Source: Ctenosaura bakeri (taxonomy: Eukaryota > Chordata > Lepidosauria > Squamata > Iguanidae). Taken from it: DNA of 64,000 bases. Where the stretch lies: contig CAOLHI010003131.1 in the NCBI GenBank assembly GCA_948474755.1, positions 124,001 to 188,000 of the forward strand, given 5' to 3'. Shown piece by piece: positions 54,656 to 64,000 of this stretch (within the stretch, counting starts at the first letter, position 1; each line of letters starts with the position of its first letter). The position numbers and the translations under genes are program-made. The notes below the pieces were generated by a model. It was not told where the DNA came from and did not search any database. It worked only from the letters and a program-made list of their open reading frames with translations.

Positions 54656-55059
54656 TATTGCAAAGGATTTGGGAGAACAATTTTTGGATAAGCAAATCAA
54701 GGAATCCTAAGAAGAGGATGTCCCAGTAGCTTTATTTAGGTATTTTAATTCCCCATGATAAAAAAAAAAAAAGAGGAAGCAGCAGCACATTAGGAAAGTG
54801 AAGATGAGTTAGATTTGTCAGACTGGATATGAAACAGGGCTTTTGTAACTTTAAGCCTGAACACATTGAGAATCAGGATGAGATACAGAACTCAGTGAAG
54901 CCAGGTAAAGGCACCTGCCTTCCCTTCCCTTTCAGCCTTGAATTGTCAGCTGCAGCCATTCCCTTCTGACATGGTGCATGCCTCCTGGTGGAGAGCAGGG
55001 GAGTGGGATGCAGAAGTGCCAATGACAAGAACAGAACTTATTCTTCTCTTGGCCATGGA

Positions 55060-55205
55060 TACTCACTGGATACTCACACTTTCCCAATCACAGAGAAAAG
55101 CAATGGCAAAGCCCATCTAAACAAACTGTGTCACCCCATGATAGGTTTGTCTTTGGATTATCATAGTTTGCAAACAACTTGGAGGCACACAACAACAACA
55201 ACTAG
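55060..55205 (+). mobile_element. Sauria-type SINE, 3' part
   Basis: The body AGAAAAGCAATGGCAAAGCC and tail CAAACAACTTGGAGGCACAC, AACAACAACAAC. The head is lost. Confidence 0.75.
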
Positions 55206-55339
55206 AAGTAGATTAAACACGATAACAAGTTAAAATGGGTTTCAAAGATTACTATTGTTTTAAAATCATGTGGATTGGCATTTTGAAATAAATCAGTGAG
55301 GCCCAAAAGAACAGCCATATTTTTTGTTTAGAAAACTTA

Positions 55340-55700
55340 CAGCTCACACCACCTTCCCCTGTACTTGCTTTTGCACTCGTCTCTTACCTCACCACAATGT
55401 CCTTCTTCCTTATCCAGGACTTTTGTTGCACCTTGTGTCACCACTGTTCCTTCCTTTGCACCTTTGGTCATCCTCTAAATTCTCTCTCCTGCTCCTTCCA
55501 CCTTGCTACTGCACACCTCACCCTTCCTTGTCACTCCACTGCTTCACCTCACACTTTCATCATGCTCCTTCTCTTATTTCCTTCACTCTGCCATTTCCAC
55601 TTTCTTTCCTCTCTTCCCTTTCTTTCCTTCACTTTTTGCTACTACACATTACTTTTCTGTCATCTTGCACCTACCATCCCATTTTTCCCTCCAGCTTGAT
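55340..55700 (+). repeat. Pyrimidine-rich low-complexity tract
   Basis: Runs of C and T on the plus strand over about 360 bp. They create a 201-aa frame (55324-55929) of Leu, Ser, Phe, Pro and His that is a composition artefact. Confidence 0.75.
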
Positions 55701-56716
55701 TTGCCTTTCCCCTTTGTCATGGGCAGCCATGGCTGCTTTAAACAGAGGGCAGGTAAGCAGCCAGGCAGGGAAAAACAGCAGTAAGGCAGCTGCTGCAAGA
55801 CAAGGGATGGGGAGATTCAGCAAGGTGGGGAAAGTGGCATCAGAGGCAATTACAAGTGTGTGTGTGTGTGGAGAAGAGAAGAAGGTGATAATAATGGGGA
55901 TAGCTATTTTCTTCACAATTAAGCAGTAATAACAGCATCTCAGAAACTGATTTTCCCCCCTGTAGATCTAATACAAATTTATAATGTTACAATACTAAGC
56001 AAGACATGAAAAACAAGAGGATCCCAGGAAGCCTAAGTGCTAAACCTTTGATGATCAATCATAAAATAATGAGATCAACACAGAAAATTGGGTTTAAAAA
56101 GGGCTGCTTTATTTGACTTAACCTATTTCAGTTATCTTGGTCTGGAAATTAAGCAAGAGGAAGGAGCAAGCTGATGTGAGTGCAGCTGAGGCCCAGGGGT
56201 CAGCTCCATGGCAAGCTCCTCAGCCTTCCCTTGGACAAAACGTCTAATTCCTGATGCCAGTCCAAATACTATGGGTTTCTTCCTGGTTTAGCTTAATTGG
56301 AAGGTAACCCAGGGACTCCCACTCCAGTTGTGGAATTCTATCAGTGAGAGACAGAATCCCAGGTTAGTCTGGTAGGATGCAGAACCCTAAAGGGAGGGCT
56401 CCAGAGCCCTAACCTACACAAAAAGGGTGCTGAAAGGTGATCACCAAAGTCTTAAATTCTCCTCCAACTACTTGCCACATACAAGAGACAAGCATCTATT
56501 TAGTCCCTTTCCCCCGTCAGGCCAGCCAAGACAGCCTTCAGCCTCGGTTGCAACTCCCCCAGGCACAATATATTCCCTTTATCTGACAAATGAAAACTAT
56601 CAACTCTGTAGAGCTCTGACCATGAGAAAATTATGTTTGGGTGAGGAAGAAAGTGGTCCAACCCCCTGTCCAGGACCCTAAAAATTTCAGTGTTGGCCCT
56701 CTTGCAGGCATGATCA

Positions 56717-56940
56717 AGAGCCCTGGTGGTGCAGTGGTTAAATGCCAGTACTGCAGCCACAAGGTTTCAGTTCAGTCCTGCCGGGCTCCAGGTTGACTCA
56801 GTCTTCCATCCTTCCACAGGTTGGTAAAATGAGTACCCAGCTTGTTGGGGGCAATTAGCTAATAATACATTGTAAACTGCTTAGGGAGTGCTTAGCACTG
56901 ATAAGTGGTATAGAAATTATCAATGCATTTGCTATGATCA
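56717..56940 (+). mobile_element. tRNA-derived SINE with L2-like tail
   Basis: The head AGAGCCCTGGTGGTGCAGTG and box B-like CAGTTCAGTCC are followed by the body GGTTGGTAAAATGAGTACCC and the tail ACATTGTAAACTGCTTAGGG. Same family as 46716 and 47586. Confidence 0.82.
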
Positions 56941-57198
56941 ATGCATTTGGGAGCACCTGCATCTCACCATACTTGAGAGGCAAAATTGCAAAAAAAAAGA
57001 AAAAAAGTGGGCGGAATCTAGGCCAGTGACTTTCTAAAGTGTGAAAACTCTTTAAAGTATATAAAACTAGGTCCTTCCCTTCAGCAAGTCCAAGTCATTC
57101 CCACTAAGGTGAATGACTAACATATCACGAGAGGCCCAGTGCACTCCTCAGACAAAAAACAGAAAAAAGAAAGCCAAAATTAGTTAGTTGACACCATA

Positions 57199-57381
57199 TC
57201 AATACTTAAGAGAGTGTATGTACCTCTTTGCAGCAGCAGATTTCCAATGTCTGATGTGCTGGATGTCCTTTGGGCCAAAGTTCATCACCGAAGCAGTGGT
57301 AGCTGCCCCAATTAAAAATGGATGGGTGCCAAACTTAACCTCATGAAGGCTCAAACACTGTAAAGCCTTCAGAATGACCAT
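57199..57381 (-). pseudogene. Tyrosine recombinase C-terminus (DIRS type), copy 1
   Basis: The 60-aa frame reads VKFGTHPFLIGAATTASVM, then FGPKDIQHIRHWKSAAAKRY. In DIRS-type recombinases the corresponding blocks are GTHSFRIGAAT and GRWKS...YIR. The second catalytic block (H-x-x-R) is HPFL here, so the arginine is replaced, while the terminal catalytic tyrosine in KRYIH remains. The N-terminal catalytic arginine region is not present in this frame. Function is lost. Confidence 0.72.
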
Positions 57382-57584
57382 TCAAAACTGATATCTGGTG
57401 AGGGGTGAAAAGTGAACATTACAAAACAACACCCCAACCACACTCTGGTTGAGCCCCCAAATGGCAACATCAGGCCTGTTGTACCAACCAGTAAACCATA
57501 CTATGGCAACAGTTCAGGACCCATTGTCTTGCCAAACAGAACCTGAGAACTAACAGAAAAGACAAAGAACAGCAATGTTAGAAT

Positions 57585-57725
57585 GTCAGAAAGCATTTCA
57601 AACCTAAGAGGATGCACATACATCTTCACAGCAGATGATGTCCAACATCCAATATTCTGAGCCTAAGCACATTGCAAAAACTATGGAATCAACACTAATC
57701 CTGAAGAAACTGAACCCCTTGCAGG
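57585..57725 (-). pseudogene. Tyrosine recombinase C-terminus, copy 2, frameshifted
   Basis: In one minus frame SFFRISVDSIVFAM is seen, and in another QNIGCWTSSAVKMYVHPLRF. Together they parallel copy 1. The frame changes between them, so it is a pseudogene. It lies about 390 bp upstream of copy 1 on the same strand, consistent with a tandem duplication. Confidence 0.5.
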
Positions 57726-58328
57726 GTGAAGTTCTGCAAGACCAGTGAAGTTACAGTCCAAAACTGGAGCCTGGTAAGCGACAAAAAGACAACATAGCAA
57801 AAAAGGAACCCAGGTCTAGCCCATATCAGCAATCTGTTCTCTTTCCCCGATCCACCCTTCCAGAGACTTGTGCACCTTGAGGTTACAGGTGGTATCTTCA
57901 TACTGCTACCCTGTTCTCTGGGGGTCCCGGGAGGGGCCCCAAATAACCAAACCACAATAACACAACTTTGGGGGAAATTAGCTGGAGCACTTACTAAAGC
58001 TAGCGAGAGGCAGGGTAACGTAGCGGGATCTTGCAACCCAGCGTCTGTGGGGTCAGGTCAGTCGAGCAGTCAGACAGTTTTAAAATAGCAAAAATGATGT
58101 TTTATTAAAAGACAAACAAACAGTAAAGACACCACAATCACAAAGCTAAAGGAAGAATTGGAAATAGGGATTTTTGGGGGAAATGGGTGTTACGACACCT
58201 TTCTCGTAGTCCTGAAGAAGTAGGAGATTGAGTTCGTTGGGGTGCAGGGAAGAAACGTGATTCGCTGAGGAGAGCTCATCAGACAAAGCAGCAGCAAGGC
58301 GGGATGGAAGTCCGGAGCAATCCGAGGT

Positions 58329-58633
58329 TGTCGGGAGTCCTCCATGTTTTATTGTTTTAGGATAGCAGTAGACTGAGGAAATAGTGATAGTAGGCTGTTA
58401 GCTATTCCCAGGCGCCAACCATTCCTTCTGGCTGGAATTTCAAAGGAACCGTTTGGCATGATGACGTTCGTTCTTTTACAACTATCTTAGGAGAAACTGT
58501 CTGTTAAAGTGTAAGGTGGGGGAAAACGTTCCATTCTCGAGCTTTAACGTCTGAAGACAGCATCCCTTACTATGTTACAATAAATCTTCTATTAAGTTTG
58601 TTGATCCGTGTAAGAGTGAATCTGTTCCTGACA
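58329..58633 (+). repeat. Left LTR of the Ty3-type element
   Basis: 305 bp, TG...CA. The polyadenylation signal AATAAA is at 58579-58584. If transcription starts at 58533, as the primer-site complementarity implies, U3 is about 204 bp and R plus U5 about 101 bp. No strong TATA box was seen. Confidence 0.9.
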
Positions 58634-58634
58634 G

Positions 58635-58647
58635 AAAGCTCGAGAAT
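58635..58647 (+). promoter_or_regulatory. Putative self-primer binding site
   Basis: AAAGCTCGAGAAT lies one base after the LTR and is the exact reverse complement of ATTCTCGAGCTTT at 58533-58545 inside the LTR (again at 61029-61041). In Tf1 and sushi-type elements the 5' end of the RNA folds back to prime at this position. No tRNA 3'-end complement starting with TGG is seen here. The core CTCGAG is a palindrome, so part of the match is self-symmetric. Confidence 0.6.
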
Positions 58648-58658
58648 CCTTTCAAAAA

Positions 58659-59384
58659 ATGCACCAATTGATGGACCAGTCGATTACTGAAGAAGAGCAA
58701 GGATCTGCAGAATCTGATGGAGCTACAGAAACTGAAGTGCCCCTGGATACCAAGACAAAATTGCGCCTGACCGAGGCTATGGAAACCCCCACAAGCGGCC
58801 AAACCTGGGTCTGGGGAGAAAAGCCACGTACGTCGTTGAGACAACGCAGAAGGGCTGCTAGATGGGATACATCAGCAAAAGACCTATCCCTTTTGGAGGA
58901 GATAAAGCAAATGGAAACCGAACTGGAAAGAAAAGATGAGGAGATACTCGAACTCAAGACCATGCTACGCGAGATGCGCATCCGTCCCTCGCAGACAGGG
59001 AGATCACCAGGAGGAGAACCACGAGCGGCTGTCTCGGCGGCAGGCACCCCTGGTCCGCCCCAGCAACCAACAGGGCACACGCCAACGCCACTGTTACTCA
59101 GAAATGTGGGAGACCTGAAAGCGACCTTCAACGGGAAGGGGGAGAAACTCTCTTTTTTTTTGACTATGGCAAACAATTTCATGATTGATCACGGCCATCT
59201 ATTTCGGGATGATGCGGCCCGAATTCGATACCTAAGCCAGAGGATGAAAGGACTGGCAGCAGACTGGGTAGCGAACCTATATGACTCCCGCGCCCCCGAA
59301 ACTGAAAATCTGCAGCTCTTCATGAACCATCTGCGGAACGCTTTGAAGACCCCCATTTATTGGAAAACACCAAATATCAACTGA
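58659..59384 (+). pseudogene. Ty3-type gag, N-terminal part, frameshifted
   Basis: The 241-aa frame starts 25 bp after the LTR leader. Residues about 78-108 form a charged coiled coil (LLEEIKQMETELERKDEEIL). Residues about 115-140 are Pro/Gly-rich. From about residue 150 comes a capsid-like domain (FNGKGEKLSFFLTMANNFM, then RIRYLSQRMKGLAADWV), similar to the gag of sushi elements and domesticated relatives such as PEG10 and RTL genes. The capsid frame leaves this phase near 59340 and continues in the phase of the next ORF. A one-base shift has therefore broken gag; given the young age it may be recent. Confidence 0.82.
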
Positions 59385-60856
59385 AACGAATGAAACAAGG
59401 CAGGAACGATGTGGGGACGTATTCCCGTGAATTTAGAAACCTGGCCACCAAAGTCCCGTGGAGTGATGAAATTCTAATTGAGTTATACAAAGATGGACTA
59501 AATCCTGATATTCTACACGGGTGCTTAATGCAGGCCAATCCACAGACCCTGCTAGGTTGGGTCAGACTAGCTACTGAAATGGAAGGCATAACCCAGACTG
59601 TTCAGCTGAACCGACAAAGACAAGACGTGCCAAAACGACAACCTCGCGGTCCCACCGTCCTCAATGCTGAGGAACGGAACAAACGTCTCCGTTTGGGCAT
59701 GTGCTTTAACTGTGGAAAACCGGGCCACCTCGCCAACACCTGCCGCGGAAACCAAGCTCCGACTGGGACTAAGGGAGCACGAGCAGACCCAAAGAATATA
59801 GAATTCACACATCAGACAGCGGCCGCCAAACAACCACTTAGACGCACTTCTAAGGACCCTGCAGCGGCGACAGGAGACTCCGATCCCGATGATGAAACCA
59901 CCTCTTCGTCCTCATCTGACATAGATGGAGATTCTAAACCTGACTGCGATGACTGGCAAGCGGCGGGAACATCTGTAAGTACTCCTAAAATTCCCCATTT
60001 CTACGCCACGGTTGCGATTAGTGGCAGCGATGGGACTTTGCATGTACATAGGGCATTAATTGACTCTGGCTGCTCCAGAAGTTTGTTACACCCCAAATTG
60101 GCCAAAAAATTGAAAACTCTTTATGAGCCCTTGGAATGCCCCATCAAATTAACGCAAATGGATGGGACCTCAATGACTGGGGGAGTAATTAGTAAAATCA
60201 CTAAGCCCATCTCATTTCAAATGGACAAAAACAATTACAGCATGCGATTTCTAGTTCCCAAGGCGATGCAGTTCAAATTGGTCTTGGGAATCGATTGGCT
60301 TCGTGAATATAACCCCCAGATAAACTGGACTGCTGGCACTATGTCCTCTTCAGATGAAAACTTTTCTATTCCCCATGAAGAATTGCAACAAATTCCTTCA
60401 CACTACCGAGACTTCCAAAAGGCTTTCCACGAAAGGGAGGCTGACAAATTGCCTCCCCACACGGACTTTGACTGTAAACTGGAATTAGTTGACGGGGCCA
60501 CCCTGCCTAAACCGAAAATTTATCCCATGAGCCAAAAAGAACTCCTTGCTCTCAAGAAGTTCCTAAATAAAAACTTGGCTCGCGGCTTTATCAAGCCCTC
60601 TACAGCCCCCACGGCGAGTCCTGTCTTCTTCCGAAAGAGAAAAGATCCCAGCGCGGATCCGAGACTGATAGTTAACTACTCTGCTATTAACCAGGTTATT
60701 TCCTCCAATTGTTATCCCATACCTCTGATACGGACTGTTTTGGACCATCTTGTTCAAGGAAAATATTTCACCAAACTTGATCTTAAAGAGGCTTTTCATA
60801 GGATTAGAATGGACCCGGACTCTGAGTGGCTCACCACCTTTGCAACTCTGTTTTAG
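59360..60856 (+). pseudogene. Ty3-type gag C-terminus, protease and start of RT, truncated
   Basis: The 498-aa frame begins inside capsid (TYSREFRNLATKVPW). It contains a zinc knuckle CFNCGKPGHLANTC (residues 115-128), an acidic serine-rich linker (about 175-200) and an aspartic protease with the ALIDSGCS active-site triad (Asp-Ser-Gly at 235-237). The first part of reverse transcriptase starts at about 385 and includes DPRLIVNYSAINQVI and LDLKEAFHRIRMDPDSEW, which holds the first catalytic Asp. Gag and pol are in one frame, as in single-ORF Tf1-like elements. The frame ends where RT joins the right LTR. The catalytic Asp pair, RNase H and integrase are missing, so it is not autonomous. Confidence 0.88.
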
Positions 60857-61129
60857 GATAGCAGTAGACTGAGGAAATAGTGATAGTAGGCTGTTAGCTA
60901 TTCCCAGGCGCCAACCATTCCTTCTGGCTGGAATTTCAAAGGAACCGTTTGGCATGATGACGTTCGTTCTTTTACAACTATCTTAGGAGAAACTGTCTGT
61001 TAAAGTGTAAGGTGGGGGAAAACGTTCCATTCTCGAGCTTTAACGTCTGAAGACAGCATCCCTTACTATGTTACAATAAATCTTCTATTAAGTTTGTTGA
61101 TCCGTGTAAGAGTGAATCTGTTCCTGACA
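60849..61129 (+). repeat. Right LTR of the Ty3-type element, lacking its first 24 bp
   Basis: Identical to 58353-58633. The left border is a junction with RT coding sequence at TGTTT, which is also present in the LTR at 58353 and so provides microhomology for the deletion. Confidence 0.9.
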
Positions 61130-61599
61130 GAGGTGGTCTCGGAATCGGGGGAATTTATATAGGGTGAATTGTGACTGCAGACCATGCCTTACTCGGTGAG
61201 AACAATGCGAGTTTGGAGCGGGACAAGGCTTTGGAAAAGGTCAAGTTTAACATGATCGACTTAGCACTGAATCAACAATAGTGTAGCCAGTATGCAAATG
61301 CGGAGCACTTGGCACGGCTTTGTGAGTCTACCTGCTCGGGGCAGGGGTGCCTTTGTTAGTGTCACGCTTAAGCAAAAAGGTGTTTGCAGGAGAGGTCCCT
61401 GAAGCAACGGATTGGCTCTGTTCTGCCTGCCTAGGTGGAGAAAGGAATGTTCAACAATTACCAGCCGCGTCTGTTTACGTGCTTGTCCGGAGGCCTCGCA
61501 AACACGTGGAGCAGGGTAGCAGAGGAAGGCCGAATGATTTGATATCAAAAACGATATCGAGTGCTATCACCGGGTAGGCCTGGGCCGAAGTAACAATAC

Positions 61600-62870
61600 C
61601 CCTGAGCTTTATCAGTGAAAAGCAATGCTGACAGCCTAGTCCTGATTGATTGCTGAGTCAGAACCCTCTCCTCAAGGAAACACATGAATAGGCCCCAATA
61701 TCTGCAGCCTGTTATTCAGACAAATAATTCAAACTCCCTCCTGGCTTTTGGAGATACTAGCAGCTCAGACAGCCTCCTCCCTCCAAGGCTCCACAGGTCT
61801 GTGGGCATCAGGATAGGGCTAGCATCTGCATCTGGAGCAAGCTCTCTGAAATGCTCCAACTGTTGGTGGGAAAGATCCATGTAAGCGACTTCCCTCATGG
61901 TCTTACTTCCATCAAGCAGTCACCGTTCTGCTGAAAACTGATCTGATATTGACAGGACCATCAGAGTCAGCTGATGACACTACTCTATCTGATTGTAAAA
62001 CACTTGCTTACTCCAGTTATATGTGTGAACAAGACTTTATACTGGAGGCCTCTACTGTGAAGGTTTGGACCAGACCCGTGTCATTAGGGAATCTAGAGAT
62101 CAGCAAATTAATGACACTGGCCAGGATCATATTGTTCCCAAGCATGGAATGACAAATTGTGATTTCAGCAGCCCACATTTGGAAAAACTCTGTTTGATGT
62201 GAACTAGGAGTAAGCAAAAGGCCGACTTAATTTCACCTTTCAGCAGTTCTGCTTCTAAGCCACAGTGTGATGATGTCTTCCCTCATGAGAAGATTCTTGC
62301 TGGGCTTCTGGTAACCTAGCAGGTAGATGGCTTCACTAACTTCACAGTACTTTTATCCTTTTGGTTTGAAAACATTTAACACTGATGAATTATTCTCCAC
62401 ATTCCTTCTATAAATGCTTTCATCTACTATGGCACTAATTCATTGTTGAAAAACCTTAAATTTATTGATTTGGATATCAGGTGAAATATCCTCCCTTTTC
62501 TTCCTTTCTTTTTCACTTTCTCCTATGCTGGGCTTGTTTGTATTGAGAGAGCTTTAACAATCTTCAGTAAGCTGGAATTAGTGAGTGAGTCATGATTTTA
62601 AAGCATCAGAATCAAATTTTATCAGGTTAATCATCAAGCTAATACATATTTTACTCAGCTCTGAAAGGTAAGGGAACTGTTTTCTAGATAGGTATATTTC
62701 TAATAGTGCTGTGATGGTGCTCACCAGAGAGGGATATAAGCAACTGCGCTTAATCCCATTGGAGGAGGATATAATGTCTACCAAGGAAAAACAAATCCAA
62801 CACAAAATTACTGATTTTTATGGCTCTAAATTGAAAGACTTTTCTGCTACAGAACATCAAGAAATGTTGT
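61600..62870. other. Possible continuation of the DIRS-like fragment, then unique DNA
   Basis: A minus-strand 60-aa frame (61716-61898, with LEHFRELAPDADASPIL) resembles no family I can name. From about 61960 the sequence looks unique and AT-rich. No gene was recognised. Confidence 0.35.
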
Positions 62871-62877
62871 TACTTGA

Positions 62878-63699
62878 ATGCAATTGAAATCCCTTAGACT
62901 GGTTCCAGGTTTGCCATCATTGAGAATATATTACCAAGCATGTTGCCTGCAATGGATCCAAAATTGGAAATCATTACAAAAATCATTGACAAAACAGTTG
63001 GAAGAATATGAGAATAGATTCAGGTGGCATGGCTATATGTGCTATAATAACATAGCGGTGAACCAAGAATTTAATCATCATTGCATTCGGAAAACATTAT
63101 TAAAAGTGTGGCAACAACTATATCCAAGATTTTACACAAATCTCCTGATATGGACATCACCAAAAGAAGCATTTAAAATAGCTCCAACAAAAGAAAATAA
63201 ATTGGTTGCATCTCAAGATATACTTATCTGGGAAGGAAATAAACCGAGAATGAGAACATTAGAAGAAATGAAAGAAGTGAGATGTGAACTAAATTGGTTC
63301 CTGTGGCAACAACTGAAGGAAAGATTTAAAGTGGACCAAAAATTATTTGGATTTGAGGGAAAGGAAAATGAACTGAACACATTGATGAAAGAAAATCAAA
63401 AGAAAAGACTATCTAAGCTCTATAAACTAATATTACAGAGACAAATAGAGCAGGAAGAAATTAAAGAGATGATGATTAGATGGTCACAAAATATAGGACA
63501 TTCAATTGATCTTGAGAGTTGGAGAATGGTATGGAAAACAGATTTAAGATCTGCACCAAACTTAAATCTAAGAGAAAATTATTATAAAATGTTACATAGA
63601 TGGTACATGATGCCAGAGAGATTGCAAAAGATTACCAAGAATGGAAATCTGAAATATTGGAAGTGTGGGGAAAGGGAGGGAGCATTTTATCATATGTGA
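62878..63699 (+). pseudogene. L1 ORF2 C-terminal domain, nearly open
   Basis: The 273-aa frame has LPSLRIYYQACCLQWIQNW near the start, a long basic helical region (residues about 130-200) and YYKMLHRWYMMPERLQKIT. It then has YWKCGEREGAFYHM. The zinc motif is normally C-x2-C...H...C, and here the first cysteine is tyrosine. The frame stops at 63699 within the motif, where a TGA precedes WTCKKAKK. The RT and endonuclease domains are absent because of 5' truncation. The long intact frame suggests a fairly young copy. Confidence 0.85.
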
Positions 63700-64000
63700 T
63701 GGACTTGTAAAAAAGCAAAAAAAATTTGGAAAGAAATACATGATGAAATCCAAAAAAAAATTAAATTGAATTTTGAAATTAGACCTGAATTATGTTTACT
63801 GAATATGATAAAACCAAAATCTGAAATTAGAAAGTGCAAAAAAACTGCTGTATTTAATCACAGCACCTTGATTAATATATGCTCAATATTGGAAACAAGA
63901 TATTAAAGTAAATTTGAACGAATGGAAAATAAGGGTTATGGACGTGGTGGAGATGGAGAAATTGGCAAATTCATGAAAGAATCAATCTATTCAACAATTT
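62878..64000 (+). mobile_element. L1-type LINE, 5'-truncated, runs off the right edge
   Basis: L1 ORF2 C-terminal coding starts abruptly at about 62878 and continues past 63699 in broken frames (KKAKKIWKEIHDEIQ at about 63710-63755). It is A-rich throughout. It is a different copy from 32704-35170 but of the same group. Confidence 0.85.

Larger units (their letters stand above)
56427..57903 (-). mobile_element. DIRS-like retrotransposon fragment (extent uncertain)
   Basis: The minus strand contains two tyrosine-recombinase C-terminal remnants (57199-57381 and about 57585-57725). They sit within tandem units of roughly 400 bp that also share flanking sequence (ACAGAAAAAAGAAAGCC and AACAGAAAAGACAAAG). 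DIRS/Ngaro retrotransposons use such recombinases in place of an integrase. A SINE interrupts it at 56717-56940. It may continue on the far side of the LTR (61596 onward). No RT or RNase H was recognised, so the assignment rests on the recombinase. Confidence 0.55.
58329..61129 (+). mobile_element. Ty3-type (sushi/Tf1-like) LTR retrotransposon, young, pol-deleted
   Basis: The element begins TGTCGGGAGTCC and ends CCTGACA, with a perfect 5-bp TSD, gaggt (58324-58328, 61130-61134). The left LTR is 58329-58633. The right LTR is 60849-61129 and lacks the first 24 bp. The shared 281 bp are identical by direct reading. Between them are gag, a zinc knuckle, protease and the start of RT. The rest of pol, the polypurine tract and the start of the right LTR are deleted. 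The Ty3 assignment rests on the gag capsid type, the CCHC knuckle and the RT; the self-complementary primer site fits the Tf1/sushi lineage. Confidence 0.88.
57904..61595 (-). mobile_element. Solo LTR (TGTTAC family) split by a Ty3-type element
   Basis: The two LTR arms are 57904-58328 and 61135-61595. Joined, they match the LTR at 29873-30757 closely. The TSD is atac on both sides (57900-57903, 61596-61599). The minus-strand TATA is the complement of TTATATAGG near 61157. The LTR sits in the DIRS-like fragment and was later the target of the Ty3-type element. Confidence 0.88.

Noticed and set aside
55324..55929. A 201-aa open frame
   Set aside because: It runs through a pyrimidine-rich tract and is dominated by Leu, Ser, Phe, Pro and His. 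No domain is visible, and overlapping frames in other phases are also open.
58659..60856. The gag-pol frames considered as a domesticated gag-derived host gene (PEG10/RTL-like)
   Set aside because: They sit between identical LTRs with a TSD, are frameshifted within capsid and end in the right LTR. This is a recent mobile insertion, not a conserved host gene.

Overview
This is vertebrate nuclear DNA from a region with no recognisable host gene. The repeat content points to a squamate reptile (lizard or snake): BovB (RTE) LINEs, tRNA-headed SINEs with a BovB-like tail (Sauria SINE type), several CR1 copies, L2 and L1 LINEs, Helitron-like ends, a DIRS-like tyrosine recombinase and many short DNA transposons. 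All family assignments were made by eye from protein motifs, terminal repeats and target-site duplications (TSDs). I found no host exon, tRNA, rRNA or CRISPR array. The longer open frames are either transposon proteins or low-complexity or palindromic shadows.

Layout. 1-3.8 kb: the 5' part of a minus-strand CR1 LINE (ORF1 esterase, endonuclease, RT), split by a hAT-like element with an 8-bp TSD. 3.8-19 kb: mostly AT-rich unique DNA with scattered MITEs, SINEs and two solo LTRs. 19-28.5 kb: CR1, a Harbinger-like element, and two opposed BovB fragments that carry four later insertions. 28-31 kb: palindromic MITEs and a Helitron-like block split by a solo LTR. 32.4-36.8 kb: an L2 LINE holding a MITE, which holds an L1, which holds a GC-rich Harbinger-like element. 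37-51 kb: a MITE split by a solo LTR and an L1 tail, the partner GC-rich element, and tRNA-derived SINEs. 51-56 kb: an LTR-like block, old CR1 and L2 tails, and Sauria SINEs. 56-61.6 kb: a DIRS-like fragment split by a solo LTR, itself split by a Ty3-type LTR retrotransposon with gag and partial pol. 62.9-64 kb: an L1 running off the right edge.

The most informative locus is 57.9-61.6 kb. The Ty3-type element has LTR copies that are identical over 281 bp, a 5-bp TSD, and a primer-binding site that is complementary to its own LTR rather than visibly to a tRNA. It has lost most of pol through a microhomology deletion that must post-date insertion. The window also contains five solo LTRs of one family, each with a 4-bp TSD; several multi-layer nests whose order of insertion can be read; and an unusual repeat family built from many small TTTCTGCACAGAAA-like palindromes. 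Remaining unique stretches look like gene-desert sequence, with a few homeodomain-site-rich segments that could be conserved non-coding elements.
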